Part shown: one piece after another, positions 47,401 through 56,872 of the stretch
Position numbering within the stretch: the first letter of the stretch is position 1
Layout: each line of letters begins with the position of its first letter
DNA from: Phoebastria nigripes
Lineage: Eukaryota > Chordata > Aves > Procellariiformes > Diomedeidae
DNA: 64,000 nucleotides
NCBI GenBank assembly: GCA_035582835.1
Contig: JAYKAV010003266.1
Coordinates: 3,056,368-3,120,367, forward strand
Reading direction: 5' to 3'
The notes under the pieces: model-generated
Databases searched by the model: none
The model's input: the letters and a program-made list of their open reading frames with translations, nothing else
What the model was told of the DNA's origin: nothing
Translations under genes and position numbers: made by a program

Positions 47401-50400
47401 AGTGGCCATTTGATGGCACGCAGGGCTGAGCACGGTGGCTCGGGACGGCTCAGGTATGCAGCTACAACAGCATTACCCACGCTGGGGAAAGGTCTCCAAT
47501 GAGTGCTGGCTACCCCTAAAAGTAGCAAGAGGAGCAGAAAGACCCTTCAGAGCGATGGAGGGAGGAGGGTGCCTGCTGCAGCCAACACCACGTGCTGTGC
47601 AGAGACCCCGACCCTGCGGGCAGCGGGGTCAGAGCAGCCTTTTCCTTAGCTAGAAAAGCCATGGTTACTCCCAGCCTTGGAGCCTTGGCCACCGACGTGC
47701 TGCCAGGAGCCACCTGCTCTCCAAAACGCGCTCCAGGAAGGATCGGGGAGGGCTTTTGCCCAGGGGATTTTCCATGGCCTCCGAGCACAGCACGGACCAG
47801 GCTGGCCTCACTTACGGAGGTGAAATCGCAGCTCATGGCCCAGTGCCACGAAATCCAATCCCCGCTGGGCAGCAACTGGTTTCTAGCAGGAGATGGGGGC
47901 ANGCCGGTCCCCCGGGTCCCCCCGGGTCTTCCTCTCCCAGGGAGCTGAGACTCATGTTCCCACGGAGAACATGGCTTTTCTCATGCCAGCTCCTGGGAAT
48001 CGAGGTGGATGCTAGCCGCGGCAAAGTCTTGCAATATGGATGGTGGAACAGATCGTGCTCTCGATTACAGCTGGGTCAGCCCAGAGCAGTTTCCCCGCAG
48101 TCATGGGAATGCCCAGATTTGCATCCATGGGAGATTTGGGCTGGGTGCCCTCTGCAATCCCCTGCACGTGGTCGACCGGGGGGCAGCAGTGTGGGCAGCA
48201 ACTTCCAGCCCCTGCAAAGGGCTCAGTGGATCCCAGATCCCAGATCCCTGGTCCATCACAGCTCCCAGACAGCAAGTAAATGATCTTGGGATGTTGAAAG
48301 ATCCTCTCGCCTCCCGAAGCAGCTTCAGCTACCAGGAACCCAGCAGATCACAAGGTACAAGTCTGCCCTGTTGCTTTCTGTCTCGATTTTGGAGTTAAGC
48401 CGAGCACCCTACCTTTGAGGACGCCAGTCCTGACCCTGCTGATGTTCAGGGGCATTTCACCACTGATTTACTGCGGCTGGGACTCTCCCCAGGGATGCTG
48501 GTTCCCGTAACTGTGGCGCTTCCATTTACTCATGCTCGAAAACCAGCGTGAAGTGGGCTCCAAACCGGGAGCTACTTATAGCCCCAGCAGACACTTGGCA
48601 AAAGCCCCAGCTTTTAGAAAAGCAGTGATGTTTGAGACACGACCTCCAGGAGCTGCAGCCTGTGGAGGATTTCATGCCCATACAGAAAGGACTCCTCCTA
48701 AAAATCCCAGACATTAAAGCCACAAGGTCCAAATCCAAAGTGCCTAATTCTCATCACACCTGTAATATTGACAAGGAATCGGCAATTAGATCCTGTGTCA
48801 CCAAACACTATAGGCNAACCCTTTAATCCTTCTGTTATCCATTCATAATGAAAATTTCTATCCTTTTGGTTTTTCCTAGGAAATATATAATAAATCTACA
48901 GTGCTGAATTGCTACTTCAGGAAATAGTGGTTTAAATTTTATTCTATTTATAGAGTCTCTATGGAAACAGAAACAGCATTAGATAGGTAATAACTATAAA
49001 CCCACAGATTTCTACCATCAAGGGTATGGCATACCCTCGGATGCACAGTTAGCCCTTTAGAAGGTCCAAGTGAAAAGAAACGACCAACTCCCTTCCTTGA
49101 GGGTAACGAAAACAAAATAAAAGTGAAGCCGGCAATAAAGGAGAGGATGTTTTCCCAGCACCAGCGTGGAGGTGGAAGCCAGCNGCCCTCAGGGGGTTCT
49201 TGGCCCAANGGCTTGATCTGATAGAAATTCACCTTTTAAAAGAAACTCTCCTCAGGCCCTTTCCAAGTTTTCCTGAAAGAACCTTTCCTGGGCTCTGCAG
49301 GTAGGGCTCCCGGCAGGATGGTAAGAGATCTGCATGGGAAAAAGGGGAAGGAAAGCAAAAAGAGGAATCCCAGCCCTGCTGTCCTGGGCTTGAACCCCCA
49401 CCAGATCGATGGCTTGTCAAGCTAAAGGCTTGTCTACATTAAAGAGTGGTCGGAATGGTCACCACGAACAAGCCATTCTGCAACAGTTATTGCCGAGAAT
49501 TTGCTGATGTAAAAACTCTGTTTTCTTATGTTACTCTGGGATATTACTGCACTTCCAAAGCAGAGGCATTTTTCTGGCACGAAACTACTCGTGGCTCAGA
49601 ACAGAGCATCTGCACAGGCTATTTTGGAACAGCCGTTGCTTAATAACTGATGCAATGGATACGGAGATTAATTTCTCAGTGTAGACAGCTGTAAAACACT
49701 AAGATTAATACAAAAATATCTTTATTTCTTTTGTCTTTTTCATTAATGCAGCCAGGGTCTCCTGCTTGGCGGCGGCGAGGACTTGTTTCCATGCATTCCA
49801 AAGGAGCGGCTCCTGCTTCACGTCCCCCGTAAGTGGATCAGCTCTTGCCGGCTGCGTCAGGGTCAAGCCCAGGGCACACGGTTTGGCTGAGCACAGCTCT
49901 GGGCTGACCATGGTCGCACTCTCTGCCTCCTTCTCACGTGTTTATCCACTCATGGAAACTAATCGCTAAAATGNGAGAAGCTAGGAGGGGGCTGCACGAA
50001 CCCCCCGCCTTGTACCCATCCCACGCCCTGCCTGCACCNAGAGCAGAGTCCCGGCCCTGCGGGGACACCGTTGGGGACAAGCCAGGCTCGGCCAAGAGCC
50101 GTAAAAACCCATTTTAACCCAAACCAACATATCTTGCAGGAAGACAGTGACTTGGATGGCTGTTTTGTCTGGGATGCTGCTCTTTGGCAATGTCCCGTGG
50201 GAGGGCCAGGTGCTGCCCTTGCCCACTGTGGCAGGGATGTGCATCCCTCCCAGCCTCTCGGGCTGTGCCGGGCTCTCCAGGGCCAGTGTTCCTCCTGCTG
50301 CCAAACGGCCACACAGCCTGAAACCTCCCAGTTTCTCACTAAATGGTTTTCCAGCTCTGCCCTGACATCCAAGCCTCTTACTCAGCTGAAAGGGGATCTT

Positions 50401-53400
50401 GTTGCCATGACCTTATAGCACAGCCACATGCTGCAAAGTCCCGCTCAATTATTATTATTATTATTATCAATTATTTATATCCCTGGCCCGCCCAGAGGCT
50501 CCAGCCAAGACTCTGCAGCCCTTTGGAGGCATTGCACGGACACAGTGGAAGACCATCCCATCCCATCCCATCCCATCCCACCCCATCCCACCCCATCCCA
50601 TCCCATCCCATCCTGTTCCGTCCCACCCCGTTCCGTCCCATCCCATCCCATGCCACAGCACTCCATATTTTAAGGTGTGGGGGGAACCATTCCCCCAGTG
50701 GGCAGAGACAGGGAATGAGCCACTGAGCAGCTCGCAGCCCTGAAAACAGCAGCAGGACCCCGGGAAGTCCAGCTTGCCCCCGCACGGGGTTTCTAGTCCT
50801 CCTGCTGCTTTCTCCAGTTGATCCTCCTACGGGTCCCCAGGAAGGGGGTCCTACCACCATCCTGCACCCCATTGCCAGCAGCCAGGCTGGGGGCCGGGGG
50901 CCGAGTTGTTCCCATGGGGTGGCAGCCAGCCCAGCTGCCCCTCGCATCCCTATCTCACACCAGCATCCCGAGCCCCCGTTCTGCCACTCCTCCCACTGCC
51001 ACAAACACCAAGGAAAACGTATAGATGTTCTAAAATGGAAAATAAAGGACTCCCCCACACACGCTTCTCCTCCCGGGGACAGGATGAGAGAACAAACATG
51101 TGACAAATGTTAGTCACGTTGTTTAATGCACTACCAAAACGCTATAGTGACACGCAGCTCCTTAAAAGCTTTCCAGAATAACATCTGCGGGGCCAGCACC
51201 AACTGCCCAGGTGTGGCTCCGGCCAGGGGGGCTGCGGACCCCCATGAGCTCCCGACCTCGGGTGGCATTTGCAGGGCGAGATCTCTGCTGCCAGTGCTGA
51301 GAGGAGCCAGATGTGCTCCTGGGGGAATAACACAGCGAGTGGCAGCCCACGACCACTTCTCCCACGGCTGTCACCTCTGCGTCTCCTCAATTGACTGCGG
51401 GGATGCTGAGCGCTGAAATTTGGTGGGAGGCAAGGATGGGAACCCTGGGGGGGTCAGATCTGGGGGGACTGGGACCATAGGCAGCTGGGCACAGAGCGCT
51501 CGGCCTCAGCCGAGCGGCCCACACCAACACGAGCGTGTGTCTGCTGGGACGCACCGTGCAGCTCCCGGGAGGGCAGCGCACCCCAGCCTCGGTTCTCGCC
51601 CCTCCACTGCCCCTGGCACAAACCCCGGGGAAGCACGCTGTCCTTCTGGCTGCACCCGGACCGGAAGGATGCTCTCCTCTCCCTGGGGGGCCTGGGGGGC
51701 CCGGCGTGCAGCTCCGCAGCGGTGAGAGCGGGGACCCNCCGGGGTCCCTGCCAGCAGCCCGAGAGCTTTTGATGAGTGATGCCCCAGGGAGATAATGGAT
51801 GCAGCCGCTCCAGGGACCGCGCTGCTCCTCCTCGAGCAGCTTGACAACAGCTCCATCCCACTAACCGCAGGGGAGCTGGCTCACCTTGGCAGTGTCCTTT
51901 CAAGACCAAAATATTACTGGAAAATTGTTCGTGCGAGGGATTAAATATAAATGTACCTGAGGGTTTAGAATAGGGGCTGGCGACCTTTATGGAGAGGAGG
52001 AGTCCTCTGCATCCTCCCTGCAGCGAGCAGCCTGCACAGGCACCGCCATGGGGCGGCCTCTGAACCGCATCAAGGGGTCTCCACCCCCAGACCCATCCCC
52101 TCGCAGTGAGGGACCTTCGAAAAAATTAAACTAGCTGAGTGGGTTTGACCTGCTATGAGGAAATGGGAGGTTAATGCTTCACCCCATCCCCTCCAGCTCC
52201 CCCCGTCCCAACCCCATTGCTCAGGGCAGGACCTGTGGTGGGGACTGCANGTCCCGTGGTGGGACCTCCCCTTGTCCTTCATCTCCCTCCTCCCCAGGAG
52301 ATGTTCCCCAGCTCCAGGAGAGGTTTCGCAGCTCTAGGAGAGGCTCCCCAGCTCCAGGAAGCCCAAGGGAAGGTTTCTGTCCATGGATGTAGGGTTTGGA
52401 TCAGGCCATGGGAAGAGGGAAGGGCTCAGGCCAGCGCCTCTGGACTCCTGCTGATCTTGGCTTTTGGGTTCAAAGGAGGGAAAGGTAGGAGCCATGAAGA
52501 CCAAGATCATGAAACCGGACATGGAAATGATGTCAGGCTGCAACTTTCAGCCCTTGGCCAGATCAGCCCGTTTGGGAAAATAGATAGAGAGAGACCCAGG
52601 GAAAACACTCAGCTCTGAGATGCTCGGGGAAAGAGGGAGTGGGACCAAGCGGTGAACGCCTTGGTGATNGGATGCCCCGGCCACCCCAGCAGCCACGAGA
52701 GGCTGGATGTCTCCTTCTGCAGTGTTTTGTATGGATCCAGTCACTCTGCTGCAGAGCGCAGAAATCCCTGCCACCCAACATATTTTTGAGCAGAACTATG
52801 TGTCATGCATCTGCTTTGCTCCTTGCCAGAACTTATTTTTTTTTCTCTTTTCCCCTAATGGAGCCCTCGCTCTCGGCAAAGGAGCTGGAGTCAGGGCTGG
52901 GGAATGGAGAGCTGCTGCGGATCTGCCGGGTTAGGGGATGGAGATGACACAAGGCAGCCTGTTGTTTCCAGGTTGCCAGCTCAAATCCATCTTCGGCAGG
53001 CAGCAAACAAAAGTTTACATCTGATGCTTGTTCACTGTCCACGGGGAGATGAATCTGTGGGTCTTGGTGTGCGGCACCATGCCAGCCTGGGGACAGCAGA
53101 GGAGCCAAGGACCAGCTTGTTTGATCTCACCGCACCATGGCGAATGCAGAGCAGGGAGAGCAGCTCCAGAAGGGGTTTGGGGCAGGAAAATTTTAAGATT
53201 ATATTAATGATGCCACTAATTGTAGCAACAGGAGGCAAAGTGGCTGAATCGGTGGTGTCTGTGGCAGGGCCAGGCAGAGCACCCAGCTCCGCCGCGGAAA
53301 CTGTGGGCAGCACCGAGATGCAATTTTTCATGTGTTCTGCCTGGCGAAGCAAGTTTGAGGATTCACTCCATGCGGGCAATTAATTGCTGAGCTACAAATG

Positions 53401-55719
53401 CGTTAAAGGCAAGCATCGCGAAGCAAACCTGCATTAGGGTATCATACTCGCATCGATAAAATCAATGGGCATTTGGCCACTGCTGTTGCTGTGAGCTGGA
53501 CTGGGTTGCAGACCAGGCTGAGGTCCAGCCNGGAGCTGGATGCGCCGACCAAGGAACGTGTGGCCTGCCGACCATCCCCATCGTAAGCTGCGGCTCCTTT
53601 TGCCCCACGCTCCCATCCCTTTCTGACTCACTGTGCAGGTGAAAAGGGCCCCGGGTGGGATGGAGAGAGGCTGGGGGATGATGTGGATGAGAAGCACCAC
53701 CTTGGCCAAGCCAAGTCGAGCCTCCTCGAGGTAAGGGTGTCCCACCCCACCAAGCCTTGCGTGGCCCTGAGCACCACATCCCCATGAATGTGCCTTCCCC
53801 TGGCATGGGGCTCTCCCCTCTAGCTGTTTTTAGGACAGCAGCAGCAGCTGTGCATCATGACAGCAAAGCCAAAACGGCCTCAGGAGCAGGAGCTGCTGCT
53901 CGGACACCGAGCAGGAGGCACCGCGTGTCGCAGNAAGCAGCATCCTGCAGCCATGGGGCTTCTTGTGCTTAAAGCAGCTGAGTTCTCCTACGGGAATGGG
54001 GGTTTTTATTTCCCGGCTGCCTTTCTGGAAGGGATGCATGCAGGCACGGCAGCAGCCTGGCAGTCCTGGCTGTGCTTCCCAGCTTCCGCGTGACCTTGAC
54101 CGTGCCCGTAAGACCTTCTAGGCCAAGTGGCAGGCTGGGGTGGTCCACAACAAGGGTCTCCATCCTGGATGCCAGGTTGCCCCTGGGTGACCAGGGACAT
54201 TTTCCACTTTTGTCCNGGTCTTTTTGAAACCAAAGAGTGGAAGTGGCACCTCTGTACCACCACGGCGCGACCGCCACATCGCCTTTGACAGCGTTGCCAC
54301 GAGCACGCTCTGCCCGTGGCCACAATGTGCTGCAGCGCCTGAAAACACCAAAGTTACAAGCAGGGAATTAATCTCTGCAACATAAAACCCCACCGCATCC
54401 ACGCCAGCNGGACCCTGTTGAACAGCCGGGGGTCAGAGCTGCTTCACTTTCAAACCCACAGGAAATATCTGCCCAATTTCACCCGGGACCGCCCNGTCCT
54501 GCCTGCCTGCATCCCTGCCCGCGCCCTGCCGCCGGGGACCGGCTCCCTTCCCTCCTGCAGCGCTGCAGTGCCGCGTAACTTGTTTTCCTCATTAACCGGA
54601 CACAGCCCGAAGGCACAGGAGGAGCAGCCTCGGGGCCATTTATACACCGTCGCTTCCCGGCTGCCGCAGCACTAATCCCATCAGCACGGCTGGTGGTCCC
54701 CTGAGCATCTCCCCCATGCTCAGCGCTGGGGTGACTCCGGCAGTTATTTACCGGGGTCTGCTCAGCCCCTCTGCAGGGGGACAGCCCTGCTACCTCAAAA
54801 AAGCCTGCTTGGGTGATGGCAGCCTGCTCCAGACCTGCCCCAGGGTGCAACCCTCATGCCTCCAGCCCCCTTGCCAAGGGCGGGTGGTGTCACCAGGGTC
54901 CTCCTGCCTTTCCCACTGCTGCCCTATTATTATTATAGCTGCTCTTGGTGGCCAGGCTGCAGCAGGGCCACAGCCTCAGCGGTGCCCAGCCCCGTGCGTG
55001 CTTGTGCAAGCCTGCCACGAGGCATCTCAACCCTGGGAGGTGGCTCACCGCGGGGGCACCCACACCCCAGGGCCATACCCTCCCTTGGGAGCATCCCCAG
55101 TGCGGGAGCATCCCAAACTGGGACCTCTTCATCACAGGAGCATCCCCATCCCAGGAGCATCTGCATCCCAGGACCATCCTCATCACAGGAGCATCCCCAT
55201 CCCAGGACGATCCTCATCCCAGGACCATTCTCATCCCAGGAGCATCCCCATCCCAGGAGCATCCCCATCCCAGGGCCATCCCCATCCAAGAGCATACCCA
55301 TCCCGGGGCCATCCCACATCCTCCAAGGTCACACCTGTAGCAGACCGGGGACCAGGGTGTGGGGATGGTGGTACCCCACCGAGGCGTACATCCCACCGGT
55401 AACCCCGCTGGGTCCTCACCACGCCGGTAACCCCAATGGTAACGCCATAGGGTGCTTGCCCGATTGGTAACCCCACTGTTGACCCTAAGGGATCCTCACC
55501 CCTCCGGTGACCCCACCGGGATGCTCGCCCCATTGCCAACCCACCGGTACCCGCCGGCCGGTGCCACCGCGGCTCACCTTCAGGTCCGGGGGCTTGGTGC
55601 GTGGCGGCGGGACAGCGCCCGCCTCGGGGGCCGCCGCCGCCGCCTCCCCGGGCTTGGCCTCCATGGCGGCGGGGCCGGGCGGCTCCCCCGCGGCGCCGGG
55701 GTCCTCCTCAGGCTGCCGC
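29168..55719 (-). CDS. TMCC2: Transmembrane and coiled-coil domain protein 2 (5' end in gap)
   Basis: CDS on the complement: 55578-55719 (5' partial), 46650-47156, 30544-31478, 30082-30217, 29168-29479, giving 676 visible residues. Human TMCC2 has about 709. The TMCC family comprises ER-resident proteins with long coiled coils and a C-terminal pair of membrane helices; TMCC2 has been reported to bind APP and apoE, and TMCC1 acts at ER tubule junctions. Visible order (numbering from the gap): Pro/Ala-rich N-terminus (1-47), [20 protein letters not shown] (48-67), basic/Ser-rich region with [11 protein letters not shown], first coiled coil (from [13 protein letters not shown] to KLKEIEQ), Gly/Ser linker with the conserved [15 protein letters not shown], second coiled coil (LEELREIK onward through a Q6 tract), and TM helices at about 613-635 and 645-661, ending LLPS. 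TMCC1 and TMCC3 are excluded by overall match. All junctions are in phase. Identification is very secure; the start codon is probably hidden. Confidence 0.95.
30082..30217 (-). CDS. TMCC2: TMCC2 coding exon 4
   Basis: It encodes 45 full codons from [16 protein letters not shown] to YERARDIQ, all coiled coil. The first base completes an Arg codon split across intron 3. Acceptor GCGCAG, donor GTAGGT. Confidence 0.95.
30544..31478 (-). CDS. TMCC2: TMCC2 coding exon 3 (large central exon)
   Basis: A 935-nt exon running from [11 protein letters not shown] to CLQEERY plus two bases. It holds the first coiled coil, the [13 protein letters not shown] linker, [15 protein letters not shown], and a Ser/Gly-rich stretch before the second coiled coil. 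Acceptor CTCGCAG, donor GTAGGG. It is in phase 0 at its 5' end, so it can join exon 2 or an alternative phase-0 first exon. Confidence 0.95.
32198..32338 (-). mobile_element. MIR SINE remnant
   Basis: In the + sequence, TTCCATTTTACAGATGG is followed in the right order and spacing by AATCACTTGCCTGAGGCCACAC, GGCAGAGCCTGGACTGCAAC and CCAGGGTC. This matches the reverse complement of the tRNA-derived MIR consensus from its core to the B-box region. It is an ancient amniote SINE inside a TMCC2 intron, with no coding content. Divergence is typical of this age. Confidence 0.8.
32340..32535. promoter_or_regulatory. AT-rich intronic block with octamer motif
   Basis: Contains a perfect ATGCAAAT (32397-32404, POU-factor octamer), CTAATTAAG (homeodomain core) and TATAAATGG. 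It sits next to the MIR element. Candidate enhancer by composition and motifs only. Confidence 0.25.
41085..41115 (-). mobile_element. Possible MIR fragment
   Basis: ACATGCGAGGAAACGGAGGCAGAGAGG resembles the reverse-complement MIR core (acagatgaggaaactgaggcacagagagg, from memory), with two CpG-type changes. The match is short and could be chance. Confidence 0.35.
42500..43450. promoter_or_regulatory. Intragenic CpG-rich region, possible alternative promoter
   Basis: A sustained CpG-rich block inside TMCC2 intron 2, unlike ordinary intron. On the - strand it ends at a short ATG-to-donor segment (43174-43160) in phase with TMCC2 exon 3. On the + strand it contains a TATA-like ATAAATAA at 42597-42604. 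Internal promoters are known in the TMCC family (TMCC1 has alternative N-termini). Use of this one is inference. Confidence 0.4.
43160..43174 (-). CDS. TMCC2: Possible alternative TMCC2 first coding exon
   Basis: The - strand reads ATG GTC CAC GTC CAG followed by a good donor GTGAGC, with G at -3 and +4 of the ATG. Ending in phase 0, it would join exon 3 (LDKGDV) to give a shorter TMCC2 lacking the exon 1-2 region. The frame is also open upstream of the ATG. No transcript evidence is available here, and five codons plus a donor can occur by chance. Confidence 0.35.
46650..47156 (-). CDS. TMCC2: TMCC2 coding exon 2
   Basis: 169 codons from [14 protein letters not shown] to TESLADK, phase 0 at both ends. 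Acceptor CTGCAG, donor GTAGGG. The N at 47007 gives GAN (Asp or Glu; human has Asp). It contains [24 protein letters not shown] and [12 protein letters not shown], strongly conserved in TMCC1/2. Confidence 0.95.
48944..48953. promoter_or_regulatory. Consensus MEF2-type site in AT-rich block
   Basis: CTATTTATAG matches the MEF2 consensus (YTAWWWWTAR) exactly. It lies at the end of an AT-rich 200-bp segment (48740-48960) in GC-rich intron. Candidate muscle/neural regulatory site; function inferred. Confidence 0.3.
49425..49690. mobile_element. Probable hAT-like MITE (about 265 bp)
   Basis: The ends carry inverted TGTCTACA (49431-49438) and TGTAGACA (49680-49687), extended imperfectly by AAGGCT and AGCTGT. 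The interior is AT-rich and non-coding and differs sharply from the flanks. I recall similar GTCTACA-terminated non-autonomous DNA elements in reptile and bird genomes, but I cannot name the family. Target-site duplications were not resolved. Confidence 0.45.
50447..50468. repeat. (ATT)n microsatellite
   Basis: Seven trinucleotide units, followed by a short AT-rich tail. Confidence 0.85.
50552..50652. repeat. (CCCAT)n pentanucleotide repeat
   Basis: About 20 units, mostly CCCAT with CCCAC and TTCCG variants in the second half. It reads as Pro/Ile/Ser/His repeats on + and Trp/Asp/Gly repeats on -. Both are artefacts of the repeat. Confidence 0.95.
55088..55312. repeat. 17-bp minisatellite near TMCC2 exon 1
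   Basis: About a dozen units of GGAGCATCCCCATCCCA, regular from 55137 on and degenerate before. Because 17 is not a multiple of three, the peptide alternates between frames. It lies about 270 bp inside intron 1 from the exon 1 donor. Confidence 0.9.
55370..55565. repeat. Degenerate repeat with CCGGTAACCCC motif
   Basis: CCGGTAACCCC or close variants (CCGGTGACCCC, TTGGTAACCCC) recur about six times at uneven spacing, often followed by a CCTCACC segment. It abuts the TMCC2 exon 1 donor. It appears to be a decayed minisatellite. Confidence 0.6.
55578..55719 (-). CDS. TMCC2: TMCC2 coding exon 1, truncated by assembly gap
   Basis: It ends in the conserved PPDLK before donor GTGAGC. The first ATG in view (first base 55664, followed by EAKPGE) is probably internal. 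The frame stays open for 18 more codons ([12 protein letters not shown] and on) up to the N run, and human TMCC2 starts well upstream with a Gln/Glu-rich segment. So about 30 N-terminal residues, including the true start, are likely missing. Confidence 0.85.
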
Positions 55720-55939
55720 NNNNNNNNNNNNNNNNNNNNNNNNNNNNNNNNNNNNNNNNNNNNNNNNNNNNNNNNNNNNNNNNNNNNNNNNNNNNNNNNN
55801 NNNNNNNNNNNNNNNNNNNNNNNNNNNNNNNNNNNNNNNNNNNNNNNNNNNNNNNNNNNNNNNNNNNNNNNNNNNNNNNNNNNNNNNNNNNNNNNNNNNN
55901 NNNNNNNNNNNNNNNNNNNNNNNNNNNNNNNNNNNNNNN
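55720..55939. other. Assembly gap (220 N)
   Basis: A run of N in CpG-rich sequence that removes the TMCC2 5' UTR/N-terminus and part of the divergent promoter. The true gap length may differ. Confidence 0.99.
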
Positions 55940-56518
55940 GCCGCCGCCGGGGCCTGAGTGGCGGCGGCGCTGGCCAATGGCGGCGGGCGGTAGGCGGGGC
56001 CGGCGACGGCGATTGGCGGCGGCGGCGCGGAGCTGTCGCGGCGCGCGGTGCTGCCGGGCCCGTCGCCCCCGACCGCGCCGGTCAGCGCAGCGCGGAGACG
56101 GAGCGGCAGTCCGGCGCGCCGCTGCCCTGCCCCCGGGGCGCGGCTTTGCCTTTTGTTTCCCCTTTTTAGATATATTTTTTTATTGTAATTCATTTTTTTT
56201 ATTTTGTCCTTGCCCCCCGCGCGGGAGCCCGCCGCAGCTCCCCGGGCCCGGCGGTGCTGACCGGGCAGCGGGGCCGTCCCGCCGCGGCCGAGGCTCCGCC
56301 GCCGCTTTGCCTCAGTGCGGGCGTGGCTCCGGGCGAGGGCTCCGCCGGCCGCTGTCATCCGCCTGCTGCTCCCGATCACCCCCCCGCGGCTCCCTGCCGG
56401 CCCCCGCCTGCCCCGCAGGCTGACCGGGGTTGGCGGAGGCCCCGGAGAGGGGTTGGCAGCCGCGGGAGGGCGGACCGGCACGCTGGGCCCGCCCCGGGAG
56501 CCCCGCCGGCCTCAGGGG

Positions 56519-56543
56519 ACTACAGCTCCCGGCGCCCCCCGCG
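56519..56543 (+). promoter_or_regulatory. ZNF143/THAP11-like site, copy 1
   Basis: ACTACAGCTCCCGGCG followed by a C-rich, GCG-ending tail. It resembles the ACTACAnnTCCCAGnATGC module bound by ZNF143 and THAP11 (Ronin) at CpG promoters. The 3' half of this copy is degenerate. Confidence 0.5.
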
Positions 56544-56570
56544 CGGCGCGCAGACTCCCTGGGCGGGTGA

Positions 56571-56595
56571 ACTACAGCTCCCGGCATCCCGCGCG
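56571..56595 (+). promoter_or_regulatory. ZNF143/THAP11-like site, copy 2
   Basis: ACTACAGCTCCCGGCATC followed by CCGCGCG. It agrees with both halves of the ZNF143/THAP11 composite motif, in the same orientation as copy 1 and 52 bp downstream. It lies about 300 bp upstream of the DSTYK ATG, a typical position. Confidence 0.6.
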
Positions 56596-56872
56596 CCCGG
56601 GGTCCGCCCGGCCTCCTCCCCCTTTGCCCCGCGGCGCCCCGATAAAGGTTCCGCGCCGCACGCAGCGCGGCTTGCTGAAGCGCTGCCCCTGAGAAGGAAG
56701 GCGGCGGCGGGGGTAGGGGAGGCGGGAGGGGTGGGGGGGGGAGACGAGGAAAGCCCGGCCGCCGGGGGCGCGCCGTTCCCTCCGGGAGGGCGGAGAGGCC
56801 GGGAGCGGCAGCCTGGCAGGGGCCGAGTGTCCCCCGCGGTGGGGAGGGGATAGCGCAACGGACCCGGAGGAC

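Larger units (their letters stand above)
47157..55577 (-). other. TMCC2 intron 1
   Basis: An 8.4-kb intron. It holds an AT-rich block (48740-48960), a probable hAT-like MITE (49425-49690), an (ATT)n run, a (CCCAT)n repeat, a three-copy GCTC(C/T)AGGAG repeat near 52307-52362 and a 17-bp minisatellite close to exon 1. No other gene is supported. Confidence 0.7.
55940..56872. promoter_or_regulatory. Divergent CpG-island promoter for TMCC2 (-) and DSTYK (+)
   Basis: CpG-dense DNA separates the two gene starts, with about 1.2 kb between visible coding ends. CCAAT at 55974-55978 (+) and ATTGG at 56012-56016 (-) form an oppositely oriented NF-Y pair 38 bp apart. The first overlaps a CAATGGCGGC YY1-like sequence. 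Further toward DSTYK are two ZNF143/THAP11-like sites (56519 and 56571). A weak GATAAAG at 56641 is the only TATA-like element before DSTYK. An A/T-rich patch (56155-56212) interrupts the island. Confidence 0.65.

Noticed and set aside
50467..51106. Trp/Asp/Gly repeat frames
   Set aside because: Translation of the CCCAT repeat on the - strand.
55088..55312. Possible CRISPR-like array
   Set aside because: Adjacent 17-bp units without unique spacers in a eukaryotic intron. A minisatellite.
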